Counted from the stretch's first letter, positions 33,248-45,878 are shown. The stretch: DNA of 64,000 nt from Laburnicola sp. R22_1 (GCA_014281115.1 JACONQ010000014.1:1612001-1676000), one strand, 5' to 3'. The notes: generated by a model from the sequence alone, not told the origin. Program-made: numbers and translations.

Positions 33248-35384
33248 TCAAGACCCTACTCTACAAGTCCCACTCGCCTTCACACTCCCATCACTCTCGC
33301 TCGTCACCGTCAACGTAACAACAGCCTCTCCCCCAGCGCTATCCCCCCCAGCTTCCCTACCAACCGCCACCCTCGCCGTCGTCTCCTCTCCAAACTTGGC
33401 ATTCGCCAGCGCATTCGGGAGTTCGACTCTCCACCCCTCGCCCTTCACCTCAGCACTCAACTTGTAAACATCCGAGCCCAAATAGGCAGACAGATCCTGC
33501 GGGTGAGCACCCGATGCGTTCCCCGCTGACGATGAAGACCCCGTGTTCTTCAAGCTAAAAGCACAGAAAGATGCACTACTGGTCGAGTTGGTATCTTCGA
33601 CAACACCATCGCTGACTTCAACACCGTAGGTATTACCCGTCTCATTCGCCGCGGCTGTAGACCCGACACCAACCGTATACAGTAGCACACCAGCCGCATC
33701 ACGCCTTACATCCAACACCCAAAACCTGACCCCATTCGCCTCATCAACGTACGCGAACTGGCTCCCACTCCGCGTCCCCGCATGAAACAGCGCATCGACG
33801 AGCTGCCGATAATCCCCAACGCTCCAATACCGCGGCTCGCCGTGCGGGTCGTAGAAATCGACGACGCGCGCATCTTCGGGGTTCGCATCAATGACCCACT
33901 GGAACGGCTGTCTGCGGTCGCTGTTCTTCGTTTTGGAAATCATGACGCCCGAGTCGGGGCAGAAGCTGTCGGCGCCCATGCGGTCGACGACTTCGACGTT
34001 GTAGTTGTCGTAGGCGCCGCCGTCGCAGAACGGGTCTGTCTGCGTGTTGCATGCGGGGCTGAGGTCGCCCGAGGAGCCGAAGGTGATGTTGAAGCCCATG
34101 AGGCCGGTGGCGGAGGCGGGGTCGACGGAGCGGGGGGTTAGCGTGGCGATGACGGGGCCTGAGGCGGCGAGGGCAGAGCGCGAGATTTGTAAAATGGGCG
34201 TGCTGTCTATGAGGGCGATTTGGTGCTTGTCGCGCATGGTGTGGAGCGAGCCCATGGAGGCGCCCTGCACGGGGGGGATTTGCCATCTCGTGTGCGGGCC
34301 GCCAGGGCCGTTGAAGGAGCCGCGGTCGAGCATGGAGAAGGGGCCTGTGTAGGCGCGGCGGGCCGGGTTGCTGTAAGGGTTGTTGTAGTTGTCGCCTATG
34401 CGGTTAGAACAGTCCTGTCCATAGTGAATACAGACGTTATCTAAACTCACCTATGCCGAGGAGGTGGGAGAGCTCGTGGGCGAAGGTGGCCATGCCTGAG
34501 CTTTCGGCTTGCGTCGATGAGCCGCCTCCTGCGTTGGGCCAGATGGCCGACCCGGCTGCCCACGAGGTCCAGTTTATGTAGCGGGTGGGGGACCAGTTGG
34601 GGAGGCTGCTGTTGCCCGGGGGGCCGAATGAGTCGGGTACGTCTGAGGGGGAGGCGAATTTCATTTCGCCGAATTCTTGCCAGGTGGAGGATTCGTCTTG
34701 GCCGGCGGAGAGGATGAAGGCGAGTTCGAAAGCGTCGGCTGTTGCGCTGCCTACGTCGCGGCGCCAGGCGCCGAGGGCGTCGACACGTAGGTCAACCGTA
34801 GATGCACATCTGCCTGCACCATCTGGACAGGCGCCTTCGTTGAACCCGCCCCTTTCATCATCAATCCCATACTGATAGGCCTTACTCGGCATCCTATACG
34901 GGCCAAACACGGTCAAATTCACCCCATACTTCCCAAAGCTATCCCCCATCCAGTACTCGTGAATGGTATGGCCCTGATTCAACGCATTCGGCGTATTCAG
35001 CAAATCCCTATAAAACGCGGGGACATGGTCTCTCGCCAGGCCCGCCGCCAGCGGTTGCGGGTTGCCAAAGATGTCGGAGTTGGGCGCGAGGGTAACAGTA
35101 AAGGGCGCGTCCTCGTAGTCGACTGTGACCATTGCGATGTTGAAGTTGCGGTCGCGGCCCTGACGCGTGGGGTCCGACCAGCTTGTGCCGGGCGGCGCGA
35201 CGAAGTCGGACCAGGTCATGTTGTCGGGGTTGACCCATTTTTGCGGGTCGAGGATAGCGAAGGGGTCGGAAGAAGGGGCGCGGGGGAGGAGACGGGGCGC
35301 TGGGGCGGGGACGGCGAGGGTGGTAGTGAGGAGCGATGTCGCGAGCGCGGCGCGCGAAGATGTGCGTCTGGAGTACCGCGCCAT
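33248..35384 (-). CDS. Secreted M6-like zinc metalloprotease
   Basis: Two minus-strand exons, 35384-34451 and 34395-33248, join in phase across a 55-nt intron into 693 residues. A basic then hydrophobic leader (about residues 1-27, ending near PAPAP) indicates secretion. The zinc motif HELSH with the following GIGD sits right at the exon junction, with a GHTIHEYWMGDSFGKYGV stretch upstream as in M6 (immune-inhibitor-A-like) peptidases. The C-terminal part is a beta-rich domain without a clear name. Several N-glycosylation sites. The start was set at MARYSRR; a longer frame upstream to 35501 is probably leader sequence. The target is unknown; it could serve nutrition or host interaction. Confidence 0.75.
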
Positions 35385-35924
35385 GGTGTATCCTCTGCTG
35401 TTCCTACAAAATATACAAAGCGACAGTCCAGCTCTTCTCAATTGACAAAACAATCCACGAGGGAGAGCAAACAGGACGAAAAGCAGGAATGAGGAACTCA
35501 CGCAGGCCCGCGTCTCTTTATCGCCGGTGACATCCTTGCTCGCCTTTCGCGTTGCTCACGTCGTACATGGCGTCCCTGGCAGACGGTTCACATATCGTTT
35601 GATTTAGCCATCCCTATGTAACCATGCTGCTCTAGAGATGGGAACCTGCTTATGCAGATGCCTGATGCAGGCTAGGAGGCCTTGGCTTATCGCGGCACCT
35701 GCTGCTTTGAGGGCGATCGGTAGAGTCGATGTATTCGGCCACGGAAGCGTTCCCGGGGAAGATAGATGGAGACAATTTGATGGTGGTGGAGGATGATGAT
35801 GGCTGGGTGGGTGAGGGCGAACTGGACCTTGAAGCGTGAGCTTTACACGCCACTCCCTCTTCTCATCCCACTTCATTGCAGCCTGGCCACCACGCGCATC
35901 TGCTTCCACATCTGCATCATCGAT
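35385..35924. other. Divergent promoter region
   Basis: Lies between the metalloprotease and the HET-domain gene; nothing else recognised. Confidence 0.45.
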
Positions 35925-38255
35925 ATGGATATCTCATCACGTAACATCGCCTCGTCTTTTGTATCCTCGCAAATTGTTCACCAGATCGTTGACTTCTGTC
36001 CGGCATGCGCAGATATAGCGCCAAAGCTGCTCCGCCCTCGACCCGACAGTCCTCCATTATTGTGGTGGGCTATGGGCTGCGATAAGGACCCTCAGTGCGC
36101 TTTTTGCCGCTTTTTCGAATCCATCGCAGCTCTCGGGGAAAGACTCCCAGCCGATTCTCTTTCGTTCAGCGGGCGACTCTCTTCTTGGCTTTCGCACAAC
36201 TGGCGACTCTCTTGGCGAGAATCCAATGGTGATAAACCTGAGCCTGAATTGAAGTGGGGTTTATCATGGTCTGATCATGATAAATCAAGAATCTCTGCGG
36301 AGTTTCTAAATTATACACTATCAAATATCACCATCTCGTCTCTTGAATCACCGTTGTGTTCCAAACACATATCAAATAAGATTCGTCAGGACTGGATAGA
36401 CATTGGGTTAGTCACCGACTGGATCACTCGTTGTGCAAAGCACCATGGGAATGATTGCGGACCGACCGACCAAAACGCAATACAACATGTTCAGGGCTTT
36501 AAGGTCATCGATATCAAAGCGAGGAAAATAGTCAAGGCGCCCCAACAATGCGACTATGTAAGTTAGCCCGTAAGTAATGACTAGAATTTCCTGGCCACCA
36601 CTTTACTGAATCGTCCTGGAACATTCAGTTAGTTATGTTTGGGGCGTTACTGCTCAAACCCAGAACGCTCACCTAGTTGGTTCGGATGGTTTGCTGCCGC
36701 GAGAGCTCCCACGGACGATTGAAGATGCAATAACAATGACCGAGCTGATGGGATTCAGCTATCTCTGGGTCGACAAGTATGCGATTGATCAAAGGAACCC
36801 TAGCGAAATTCATGAACAGATTTCGAAAATGGACGTGATCTATAATTGCGCCACCATCACGATCATCGCCGCAGCAGGCACCGATGCAGACTTTGGATTG
36901 CCTGGAGTGCGCTATACGCCAAGAGTGAGACAACCATCTATCAACATTGACGGAACCATGCTCGTATCCGACTTAGGGAGCTCTTGGGCGACAATTGGAA
37001 GCAGGAGCAAGTGGGACAAACGGGCTTGGACCTACCAAGAAGGTCTCTTCTCACGTCGCCACCTCTGCTTTAGTGACGCTGGTGTAGCTTTTCAGTGCAA
37101 CTCAATGCAATGCGAAGAAATCAGAAACATGAGCTGGGAGATTTCCGAAAGCCAAGAACGATACTTCAGGCTGGGTACTCGCCCACTTACACAGCACATC
37201 GGACAATACAGTCACCGGCATCTATCGTACCCACACGACGCGCTGAACGCTATGCGAGCTATTTTCGAATCTTTCAAGCGTGCAAACCCCCCCTATATAC
37301 CACTACTGGGGCATCCCGATCGGAAGTAACGCTTACGATTACTGGTGCGAAAGTGAAGTTCTTGGCCCGGAGAAATCGAAGGGTACTGAAACTCCCCACG
37401 AAGCTTGTAGCCACGAAGATGGGGACCATAAAGGTTCTAAACCACCTTTTGAATTCTTGCCTATGTTTATGTTCGGGATCGGCTGGGATACCTCAATTGA
37501 GCTCTTCAACCGCCGTAGACGCCAGTTTCCGAGCTGGTCCTGGGCCGGCTGGACAAATCCTGACCCACATTGGGCCCCACAAACCGATTTTCAGCTTCAT
37601 GAGCATAGATCTCGAGCTGAGGTTTGGGTACAATCTCTACGCCAGAATGGCAGCGATGTGCTCCCGTATACAATGGACTCGGCCGACTCCGCGGAAGTAA
37701 TTTCCACGCTCTCCAAACATCACCCAGATGCAGTCCCTGCAGAAGAGAAGCCTTTGACCTACTCTCATGTAATCAATGCTCAAGGGAGCGAAAAAAGAGC
37801 TACTGGCACATGGCCCAATCCTGCGCATCGAAATCGAGATCTTCAAAGTGCGTTTATTCCCTCCCCGCTTCGATGACTGCCGACATTTTATCATCGTCCA
37901 TCTCCCAATATCGCCTACTCGTCTATATCAACGTGATATAAACTGGCCTGTCTTCATGACAGAGAATCTCACAGCTCAAGCTTTAGACTATGAAATCGAT
38001 CCCCATTCCTTCGACTGTCTAGTGCTGCACAAAAAGGCCGGCCTGATTGTTCGAAGAGTTGGAGACGTAACTGAACGGGTTGGTACAGTGGAACTTCGGA
38101 AGAGCTTCGCTTCTGATGTAGGGACTTTACAGGGCCCGACCTGGGGTCGATGCGGAGTATGGGAAAATCAGGGAAGGTGGAGTGAAGAGTGGAGAGAGGA
38201 GCTTTATTTGCTTGATTATGTCCAGATTGAGAGACGGAGTATCCTGCTTGGCTGA
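35925..38255 (+). pseudogene. HET-domain (heterokaryon incompatibility) gene with broken frame
   Basis: HET proteins mediate non-self recognition and cell death after hyphal fusion. The N-terminal exon (35925-36557) reads about 211 residues with Cys/His-rich patches. The HET domain follows an intron (36558-36628): SYVWG, then LPRTIEDAITMTELMGFSYLWVDKYAIDQ, and later KRAWTYQEGLFSRRHLCF. Three breaks prevent one open frame. At the splice junction one base is missing for the phase. At a run of seven C (37287-37293) the frame jumps before IYHYWGIPI. At a run of six A (37791-37796) it jumps again before KELLAHGPIL. The FPSWSWAGW motif lies in the middle piece and the C-terminus ends at 38255. Either a true pseudogene or homopolymer sequencing errors. 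Confidence 0.75.
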
Positions 38256-38772
38256 GGAAGTCTTACCGTTGCGTTGGTATATCTCCCATCGACGCACCAT
38301 CAGCGAGATGAAGATTAATGAGTGCTAGATTGGATATCTTTGGTGTTGTCACGTGGTATTGCTTGACCCCACCCGTGCACGTGTTGGGTCGCCAATCTGA
38401 ATGAGGACTAGTGCAAACGCCTTCTCGCCACTGAACAAGTTCTTCACCCACTGAACAAGTTTTTCACCTGTATACCCTTCGACCACCTTGCAATACGCTT
38501 TTCTGTGTCCATAACTGTTAGAAGGGGCCCTGGCGCACCTGGCACGAGCACCTGAGTCGGTGTTTACGCTTACGTAATATCGCATCTGCCTTATAGCCAG
38601 GTCGCCCACCTGAGCTACTCAATCAATCTTTTACTCCACCCGAGAACAATACCAACAGGAGGGATTACTACTATTATTTGTACTCTTTTTATTATAAATC
38701 TCTTAGTCAACAAAAAAACAAACCATACCCTTCGAATCCTATATTTGCCTCCACCGTCGTTATTCGTTCGTA
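38256..38772. other. Intergenic, nothing recognised
   Basis: Carries a short imperfect direct repeat around CACTGAACAAGTT (38437-38462) and the promoter of the next gene. Confidence 0.45.
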
Positions 38773-40372
38773 ATGCTTTCAGAGAGCGACGTTGCAGTTG
38801 CACTCAAGTTCATCGAGGAGGGCAGGGTCCTAACAGCTGCCTCGCGAAATGTGTCCAAGGTCGCGGTTGACTTCTACAACATGGGCCCTGTATACTTGGA
38901 TAACCCAGATCAGTGGCGAGAACATGTAGAAGAATACATGGAAGAGTGCGAGGAGCCAGTTCAGCTTTGTGCGAATCTAGCGCTCAGGTTCCTTTCAGCC
39001 TTCCTCCAAGTTGGGGGAGTTAGGGGCCTGAACGTCCCCTTCGTTAGCGCTGAGTTAATGCCCATTGTGGGATCACTGGGCCCCACTGCCATAGAACAAG
39101 GACAGCGGATTACCAAATATATCGACGAAACGATGCAGCTTCCGAGATATATGCGGCAAGTTAGAGAAATTCCACCAAGACACAGCGATGAACTCTGGGC
39201 GCTGTGTCGTTCAGTGGAGGACAGACTGGAATCCAAGGAAAGGGAACTCGAAGCTTGGAAATCGTAAGTACCTTGTCTGAAGATACCTGCGTACTTGCTG
39301 ATGGTTGCGAGAGCGCCGGTCAACAGGTCTTGGAGCTATACACTGCCCCGATGTGTTTAGATGTCGCGTCGTCATTCTATTCCCGGAAACTGCCACGCGA
39401 GATTAGAGACATGGTATATACACAGCTCATCTTTTCCTTGCCGTGGGAAAGAGATCCACTCATTATAGTTGGCGACAGCTGGGGGGATGTGAAAGATTCT
39501 GAGGTCGTCAGGCAGCTTAATGCCTGGGCGATGAATCCGGACTTCGTTGGGAACGACATGGCCTGCGAAATTGCGCAGGTGGTGTACTCCAAGGTTTGCT
39601 TCTCTTTGCACACCAAATATCTGCCAGGCCTCCTTGCGACCAGTCCTTTCGGCTTCCCATTCCAACCCTTCAACTTCATCCGTAAATTAATCATTATTGT
39701 GGACGCCTTTTCCCCAGAGGATTTGCACGAACACTTGATGCCTCTTTGCTCAATCAAACACAAAAGCGTGTTGGACGTGGACCTCCGCCTGTGGACCAGT
39801 TACCCGACTCACAATCTCGACCCGAACAGGCTGGAAGAAAGAGACATGTTGAACATCCTCGAAGCAATGCGTTATCCTGTTTATGAACTTCTCCATGCCG
39901 GAAGCGACGTGTCATTCACCCACGCAAACGATCCATACGGGGATGGAGATCAGGATACGATGGAAGAACGGACTCTCGCTCCTCGCAAGGATCTCAGCAA
40001 CTCGAACACTTTAGTTAACTTCTTCCAACTTACTTCCGAGGATTGGGACAAGGTCAGTCAATATAGTTCAATCTCTTCACCATGGATACTAACTTGGCAA
40101 AGGAAAAATCCCGGGAGAATAGCTCAGGTCCTTCCAGATACTATCTCCCTCCACATGCCTCCCCAGATGACGTAGGCAAAGCGCTTACGGAACGTTGGGG
40201 CCACGAACGCGCATTGGATGGTCTCACGACATTTGACTTCGACTTCATGTACGAGGACCTTGACCAAAGCGACTATGAGCATGAGGGCAATGAAGAAGAA
40301 GACGAAGATAGTTACTATGATGACAGTGAAGAAGAAAGTTGGGATTCCGAAAACGAGATTGTCGTCAATTAG
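38773..40372 (+). CDS. Unknown protein with F-box-like motif and acidic tail
   Basis: Exons 38773-39263, 39314-40052 and 40103-40372 splice to 499 residues in one frame with two 50-nt introns (GTAAGT...GAGAG and GTCAGT...CAAAG with an ACTAAC branch site). Exon 1 is helical and ends in a charged segment. Early in exon 2 is KLPREIRDMVYTQLIF, the common fungal LPxEIRxxVY motif. The last 50 residues are almost only Asp/Glu/Ser/Tyr, an acidic tail. No signal peptide or membrane helix. No family name can be given; the first acceptor is chosen by phase and not by strong consensus. Confidence 0.65.
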
Positions 40373-41266
40373 GGTCAGCTGGGGAATGTGTCGCATTGAA
40401 AGTTCATCATAAAGCCGTCAAAGCAACGCCCTGACAGGACTATGCTGTATGGGCCCACCTTGGTACAAATAGTTCGTGCTTGCCTCCAAAATTACTGTAT
40501 GAGGAGCTGTGGAATGCACGCACGTATCGGAATAGCTGTCTCGCCGATGTGCTCACCTGAACCTACCAAGGTAGTAATCCTTGTGTTCACTCTCATTACG
40601 GCAACCACTAATCTTTGAGACGCATTCTTGTTCTTGCATCCGTTAAATTGAAGACCCATTTCGTTTCTCCCAACTTTTGAGAACAGCTTACTACTGCTGT
40701 ACCGTAACATAAATGGTGCTTATAGAATCATCACGCGACCAGCGTCGTGATTCTTATCAATACCTGTATCTAGGTCTTCCATCTCTCATGCGACCTTGAC
40801 CCGTAAGAGGTCTATATTAGACGCGTAACATCTGGCTTGAACAATAACGACTACAGGCGTGAGTGTTGTGTGGAAAGATGGAGCTACATTGTAATAAAAG
40901 ACGGAGAAGCGAACTTATGGATACAGGATAAATTTACTACCGCTACGGCTTGATGAGTGTATTCCACTCACTCATAGTTTTGTACATGCTATTCTGCGCA
41001 ATATTCACTGCACAGACTCTTTCCTCTCGATGCATGCAAAGAAATCTTGTATAAGGTATCAGGAGGCAATCTCAGCGGGATCCTCAGAAGCCCCAAAGCC
41101 GCTACATCCCACCCTACTACCTCTGTGGGGGTGGGGTGTCTTGTGGTGCCCGGGGTGCCTTAGAAACACCCAAACCTCCACAAACTTCGACTTCTTCCCT
41201 TGCCCTCCCCACCCCCAGCTCCAAAATACCCCGATTCTCACCTCCAATCACATTCCGCCCATCAAT
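40373..41266. other. Intergenic, nothing recognised
   Basis: The flanking genes converge here. No supported gene on either strand. Confidence 0.45.
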
Positions 41267-41830
41267 CTAATGCGCCTGCGGCAACTCAGACCCCACTCGA
41301 TGAGAACTACGCCCCAACCCCGGCTCCAGCAGCACAGGTTCCAACGTCCTAATTTCCGCCACCGGCTCAACCTCCGCCAGCACACTATACGGCGGAGCAA
41401 CCTCCGCCTGCGCCTGCGCACTATAAGGCGGAGGAACCTCATCCGTCACCGAAGGCTCATACGAAACCGATACGGGAGACCGCACCGTCGACGCCTGCGC
41501 ATTTTCTCCATCCGTGGCCCGATTGTTCGTCCGCATCGTCTGCATCTCCGTTCCCCACTGTTCCACGCGTTGCTGTTTGAAGCTTATTATGTAGACTTGT
41601 AAGCGGTAGATGTGGTATGGCCAGGTGAAGGCTAGGACGAGGGGGTTGATCGTATTCTTGAAATATGTGCTTGGTGGGATGCGTTGGTGGCAGAGGCTGT
41701 AGAGGGTGCATATGAGGAAGACGGAGATGGTCGGGAGGACGACGAGGGTGATTGAGAGAGCGTCGAGGGGGTGTTCTGGTGGGGCGACGGTGTCGCGGCT
41801 GGCGAGGGGATAGATAGATAACGCGGGCAT
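41267..41830 (-). CDS. Small membrane protein with PPxY motifs
   Basis: Single exon of 187 residues. A hydrophobic segment near residues 22-45 (ITLVVLPTISVFLICTLYSL) is a likely membrane helix; a second, weaker one follows (about residues 57-80). The C-terminal half is polar and Pro/Glu-rich and holds two PPxY motifs (VPPPYSA and APPYSV), which in fungi bind WW domains of Rsp5-type ubiquitin ligases. This suggests an ubiquitin-ligase adaptor or a turnover signal, but that is inference from the motif alone. The start is the ATG giving MPALSIYPLAS; the frame continues upstream without coding character. Confidence 0.55.
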   Translation of the reverse strand: MPALSIYPLASRDTVAPPEHPLDALSITLVVLPTISVFLICTLYSLCHQRIPPSTYFKNTINPLVLAFTWPYHIYRLQVYIISFKQQRVEQWGTEMQTMRTNNRATDGENAQASTVRSPVSVSYEPSVTDEVPPPYSAQAQAEVAPPYSVLAEVEPVAEIRTLEPVLLEPGLGRSSHRVGSELPQAH

Positions 41831-42104
41831 GGTTGCGCGTTGGGTGGTGATTTGAGATGGGGGTGGGTGGGTGGTATTTAAAGGGTAACCAGTGAGAATT
41901 TGTGTGCAGACAAAACATAGTTGCTGCTCATTGTTTTCTAAACATATCTGACTTGCGTTGACACAATGTGTAAACGCGCTGGGAGGACATGGAAAGAAGA
42001 GTGGGTATAGACAGAAAGAACAAGGAAAAACCGTATTGCCCCAAGCCAGTGGTATATATCGCATAAAAGAGCCAGAAAGACAAAAGCGAGCCCAATTCAG
42101 CCCT

Positions 42105-44364
42105 CTACATGACGGAAGAGTCGCCCAGCCCAAGGAAAATGTCGTCCCAATCGATCATTCCGACGTCCAAGCCTTGGTCAAGTGATTTCACCAGATCATT
42201 CAGGTTCGACCCTACGTCCAACGCGGGAAAGCCCCCAGTACAGGTCAACTCTCCCCCAACAGTAGAATTTGCCAATTGTGGGTTGCTCATTGGCGTCATT
42301 GGCAGCGAGTTCTCTGCCCCACTAGTGTATGATGACCCGACTCTACTGCTCGGTAACGTTGTCGATACTGGTTGTTCGACCCTTTTCGGAGGTGTAATTC
42401 CGTGCTTGTGAAGTACAGTGACCATAGAATCCAAGAACTTGGAGGCAATCTCGCTTTCTGACCGCGCAGCTTCCAGCATACTGATTGCATTGCAGATTTC
42501 CATGCGCTGCTTCTCCTGGTCCGTTGACGGTGTGCGGTGGCAGTACTCCATTAGTAGAACAGTACAGGCCAGGAAGACAGTCATACTATAAAGCAAGGGT
42601 TTGTAGCACATGCCTCCAATACCGCGCCCTGTGCGTTGGAATTCGGATTCGGTCTGGATAACGAGACGGGCGGACTGGATGCAAAGGTCGCGCGAAATGG
42701 CGTATTCTGACTCTGTAAAGCCGCGGCGGGCGTAAGGAAGATGTAGTTTACAGCGCGTGGCATAAAAAAGGGTGCGGATGTCTTTTCCTTGACGGCAGAG
42801 GCTGTCGGCACGTGCATCAGACAAATTGTATTTTCTGCTCAGCTCTGTGGGCGACATTGAAAAAAATTCTGGGATGTCGTTAATCATTTGTTGCATCTCG
42901 GTGTCGATGTCCATTACGACTTCGTATCCTGGGCCGCGAGGGAGTGCTGATAAGAGGGGGGCACGATCCACTATACTGCGTGAAATCTCGTTCAAGCGGA
43001 TCCGTAGTAGGAAGTACGACATTGAGGTCGGCTCGGAGAGGGGTCTGCCAATTCGAGCCATACCGTCAACAATCTCTTCATCGTCTAAGTTGAGAGGCTT
43101 GTTCGTCATCATGTGGCGCTTGTGACACTGATACGTGCCCCGAGCTAGGCCGTTGAACTTTGTAGCCATCGCCCTGGTACAACGGTTAGTACTCCCAATG
43201 AAAATGATCTGGACAACTAACCAGTCAGATGCAACAAGATACCACCATACCCTCCGCCCGACTTCCGCTTGTGCCGTGTTGGCAACATCAGCATTTGACG
43301 GGTGGTCAATGCAGTGGAGTCCTATCTCGCGCGCAAGAAGAAGTGCATTGTTCATTAGAAACCAGCATCTTCTCGAAAAGCCTTTATAACTTGCGGCAAT
43401 GAACGTAATGATGACGATTCCTTGTATGCCTTCGATTGAAATTCGAGTGGTCCGATGGGCTATGTCGAGTAGATCCTCGGTCGCTTTGACCCAGAGGGCC
43501 GATCGTCTATGTGGTTCTGCGCAGGTTGCAAAAAGGCCCCTGGTGCGACAGTCCTCCGGTATCCATGAATGCATAGCTGCTGCGAAGATACTGAGTAATA
43601 GGATCATGTCACCCGACTTGACTGGTCCCTGCTGAGTCAAATAGGAGTAGACACGGTCTATGGTAGACGGGAGCGACTGGCGAAGTACGATGTGGTGCAC
43701 GTGCTCGATATCGTTCAGAAACTTGTCGAGAAGGATTCGGGCTTCTGAGTATTCCGGCAACCAGAAGATAATCGAAGGATCGGAAGAGGACGTGCCGGTG
43801 ATGAATTGCTCGACCTCTGCCACCAACTGGAATGAGCATATACGGAATCCGACTTTCGTAGACGGAATTGCATCGGACTAGCACGTGGACCTTTAGAGCA
43901 TGATGAGTAGGAGCAAATAGGGCACTTACCTCGCACTCGGTACCGTCGTAGATACTCTCGAGCCAAGCGAAATCACGATCTAGTTGCTCACTAGGAGATG
44001 GAGCAGATCGACTCTGAGTCTGCTTTGCGAATTCACTGAAGGTTCCTAAAGCATGGCTGTGCAATGAAGTAGGTTGAGGGTTCGAGGTGGGCAAGGTAGC
44101 CGGAGCCGGCAGCGAGTTGGATTTGGCGTTCTGTTCCACGAGCGCTTCCAACTTGCGAATCCGTTCCAGCAACTCTGCCTTGTCGCCATCGTCGATGGCG
44201 GGTCCATTATTGACGGGCTGCTCAAGCTCGCAGGGGATGCCGCGTGACAAACAGTTGGAGCAGGGAGACTCTCTGCTGCAGCGAAGTTTTCGCGTTCTGC
44301 AGAATCGACAGGAAACGGGCCTCTGGCGTGGCACGCCTGACTTGTGCTGGGTTTCCTTGGGCAT
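42105..44364 (-). CDS. Zn2Cys6 fungal transcription factor
   Basis: Nuclear DNA-binding regulator. Exons on the minus strand 44364-43930, 43877-43222 and 43173-42105 join in phase to 719 residues. The binuclear zinc cluster is at residues 19-45 (C-x2-C-x6-C-x5-C-x2-C-x6-C), followed by a linker and a short coiled coil (LLERIRKLEALVEQ) for dimerisation. The middle carries the fungal transcription factor domain (HSWIPEDCRTRG, GFSRRCWFLMNNALLLAREIGLH, GRRVWWYLVASDW). The acidic C-terminus (DWDDIFLGLGD) could be an activation region. The 48-nt second intron (43174-43221) is a multiple of three, so the frame reads through it, but it has GTTAGT, ACTAAC and CCAG, and removing it restores the family order. 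Target genes are not evident from neighbours. Confidence 0.88.
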
Positions 44365-45482
44365 GGTAGACAACGAGACCGCGGGTGCGCGGAGGTATGG
44401 GATAGGGCGGGCTTCAAAGAGTAATCCACGTCCACGGAGGTCCGCGGATAGAGACACATCCGGCTAACCCCAGGCGAAGGCAATCTGCGCGTCTGACAAA
44501 TGGCTGTCTTCGTCCGCTGACACAGAGGCGTCAACGCCTCATCAGCTGAGGCACCGTCAATTATGCCATATCGAATTGATCTGGCGACGTCCTCGATGAT
44601 GGATGCGATGGAGTCGGATGGACCATGGACGACTGAGGCACGACTCGGTGCTGTTTATTAGCTGAGACATTAGCGGCACCAATGAGGAGACGCTCGTTAG
44701 GTAAGCTGCGCACGGTCCCCTCTGGTTGCCCTTGAGCCACACGCACATCACCACCACTCTGATTCAATCTCCTATCCTCCACCCCGGTCACCAACATTGC
44801 CATTCTAGCATACCCGTCTTTGGACCCCTCACATGGGCACCGCTGTCCGAACTATACGACCGAGCCCCGGTGCCAGTGTTGCTGTGCATGTATGGCGAGC
44901 GTATCCGGACGGGCAAGTTCTCTAAAGCTGAGTTTTGAGACTGGGTTTGCAGTAGATCGGGTGAGGGCGGGTTGTAGATACACTTCTCTCCACTTTTGGG
45001 TTGGGCATATAATAATGTATTTACTTGGTGCATGCATGCAAAATATGGTATCTGAAAAGAAGTATACTGTACATGGTTGCGCCTCCAGAGCATGGAACCT
45101 GTGCGAGGTTCCAAGTACCCCCATAGAGCCAAAACCGAGGGTTTGCGCAGCCAGAATCAAATATGTACATGAAGCGCAACCCGTGGGTGAATGACACAAA
45201 GACGCCCATTCAAGTTTGCCAATATGGTCCAGCCCTTCACCGTAACGATGCAAGTCTCAGCCGGTGGTAGCAAGCGCTCTTCGGTGGTACCCAGGCAGTA
45301 AACGCCAGTGCCCGACCTGCACAGGCCTTCTGTGTATTGCGTCTCCTCAGCGAGTGACATGGTACTGCTCTCGGCGTGCGCGGTAGCTCATCCCTAAATC
45401 ATGGCAACCACCTCCTAGTGGCAGCCAGATACCAGATAACAGCATGCAGAACGGAACGAGCCTCCTCTTTGTCATGGCGTCT
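44365..45482. other. Intergenic, nothing recognised
   Basis: Upstream region of the Zn2Cys6 gene and 3' flank of the next minus-strand gene; short frames only. Confidence 0.45.
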
Positions 45483-45878
45483 TCAGACAAACCCCCTCGG
45501 ACTCGTCGGAGGATTCTCATCGCTATACTGTTTCTGCAACGTGTAATCGGGTCTCGTGTGCGCCAGCGAGGGCCGACTCGGTGCCGGCAGTGGTATATCG
45601 TAGCTCTTCTCCGAGTATATGCTATCGTTGGTGGTGCTGGTGGTGGTCTCATTGTCTGATTGCGACTTCGCTCGCTTCCGCGGCCCTTTGTTCTTGCGCC
45701 CACGGCGGCCGTAGCAGCCTAGAGCCCATATTACGACGCCAGCGACGATAAACATGGGAACGATAGCGAGGAAGACGATCAGTACGATTTCTGTTGTTTC
45801 GATCGATCGCGATTCTGACGATCCGAAGGTGGCACGGGCCGCCAAGAGGTGGTCGGGCTTGTAGTCGAGCGCAGGCAT
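45483..45878 (-). CDS. Small single-pass membrane protein
   Basis: Single exon of 131 residues starting MPALDYKPDH. One strong membrane helix lies near residues 27-53 (VLIVFLAIVPMFIVAGVVIWAL), followed at once by a very basic stretch (RRGRKNKGPRKRAKS) that would place the tail in the cytosol, then a Ser/Thr/Pro/Tyr-rich tail. No enzyme motif. It resembles in layout the other single-pass proteins in this window. The start was chosen at the first ATG that leaves a compact N-terminus; a longer frame exists to 46013 but has no coding look. Confidence 0.5.
   Translation of the reverse strand: MPALDYKPDHLLAARATFGSSESRSIETTEIVLIVFLAIVPMFIVAGVVIWALGCYGRRGRKNKGPRKRAKSQSDNETTTSTTNDSIYSEKSYDIPLPAPSRPSLAHTRPDYTLQKQYSDENPPTSPRGFV

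Noticed and set aside
33782..35492. Plus-strand frames opposite the metalloprotease
   Set aside because: Antisense shadows; the minus strand carries HELSH and splices cleanly.
38437..38462. Short direct repeat around CACTGAACAAGTT
   Set aside because: Two short copies only; no sign of a mobile element or regulatory meaning.
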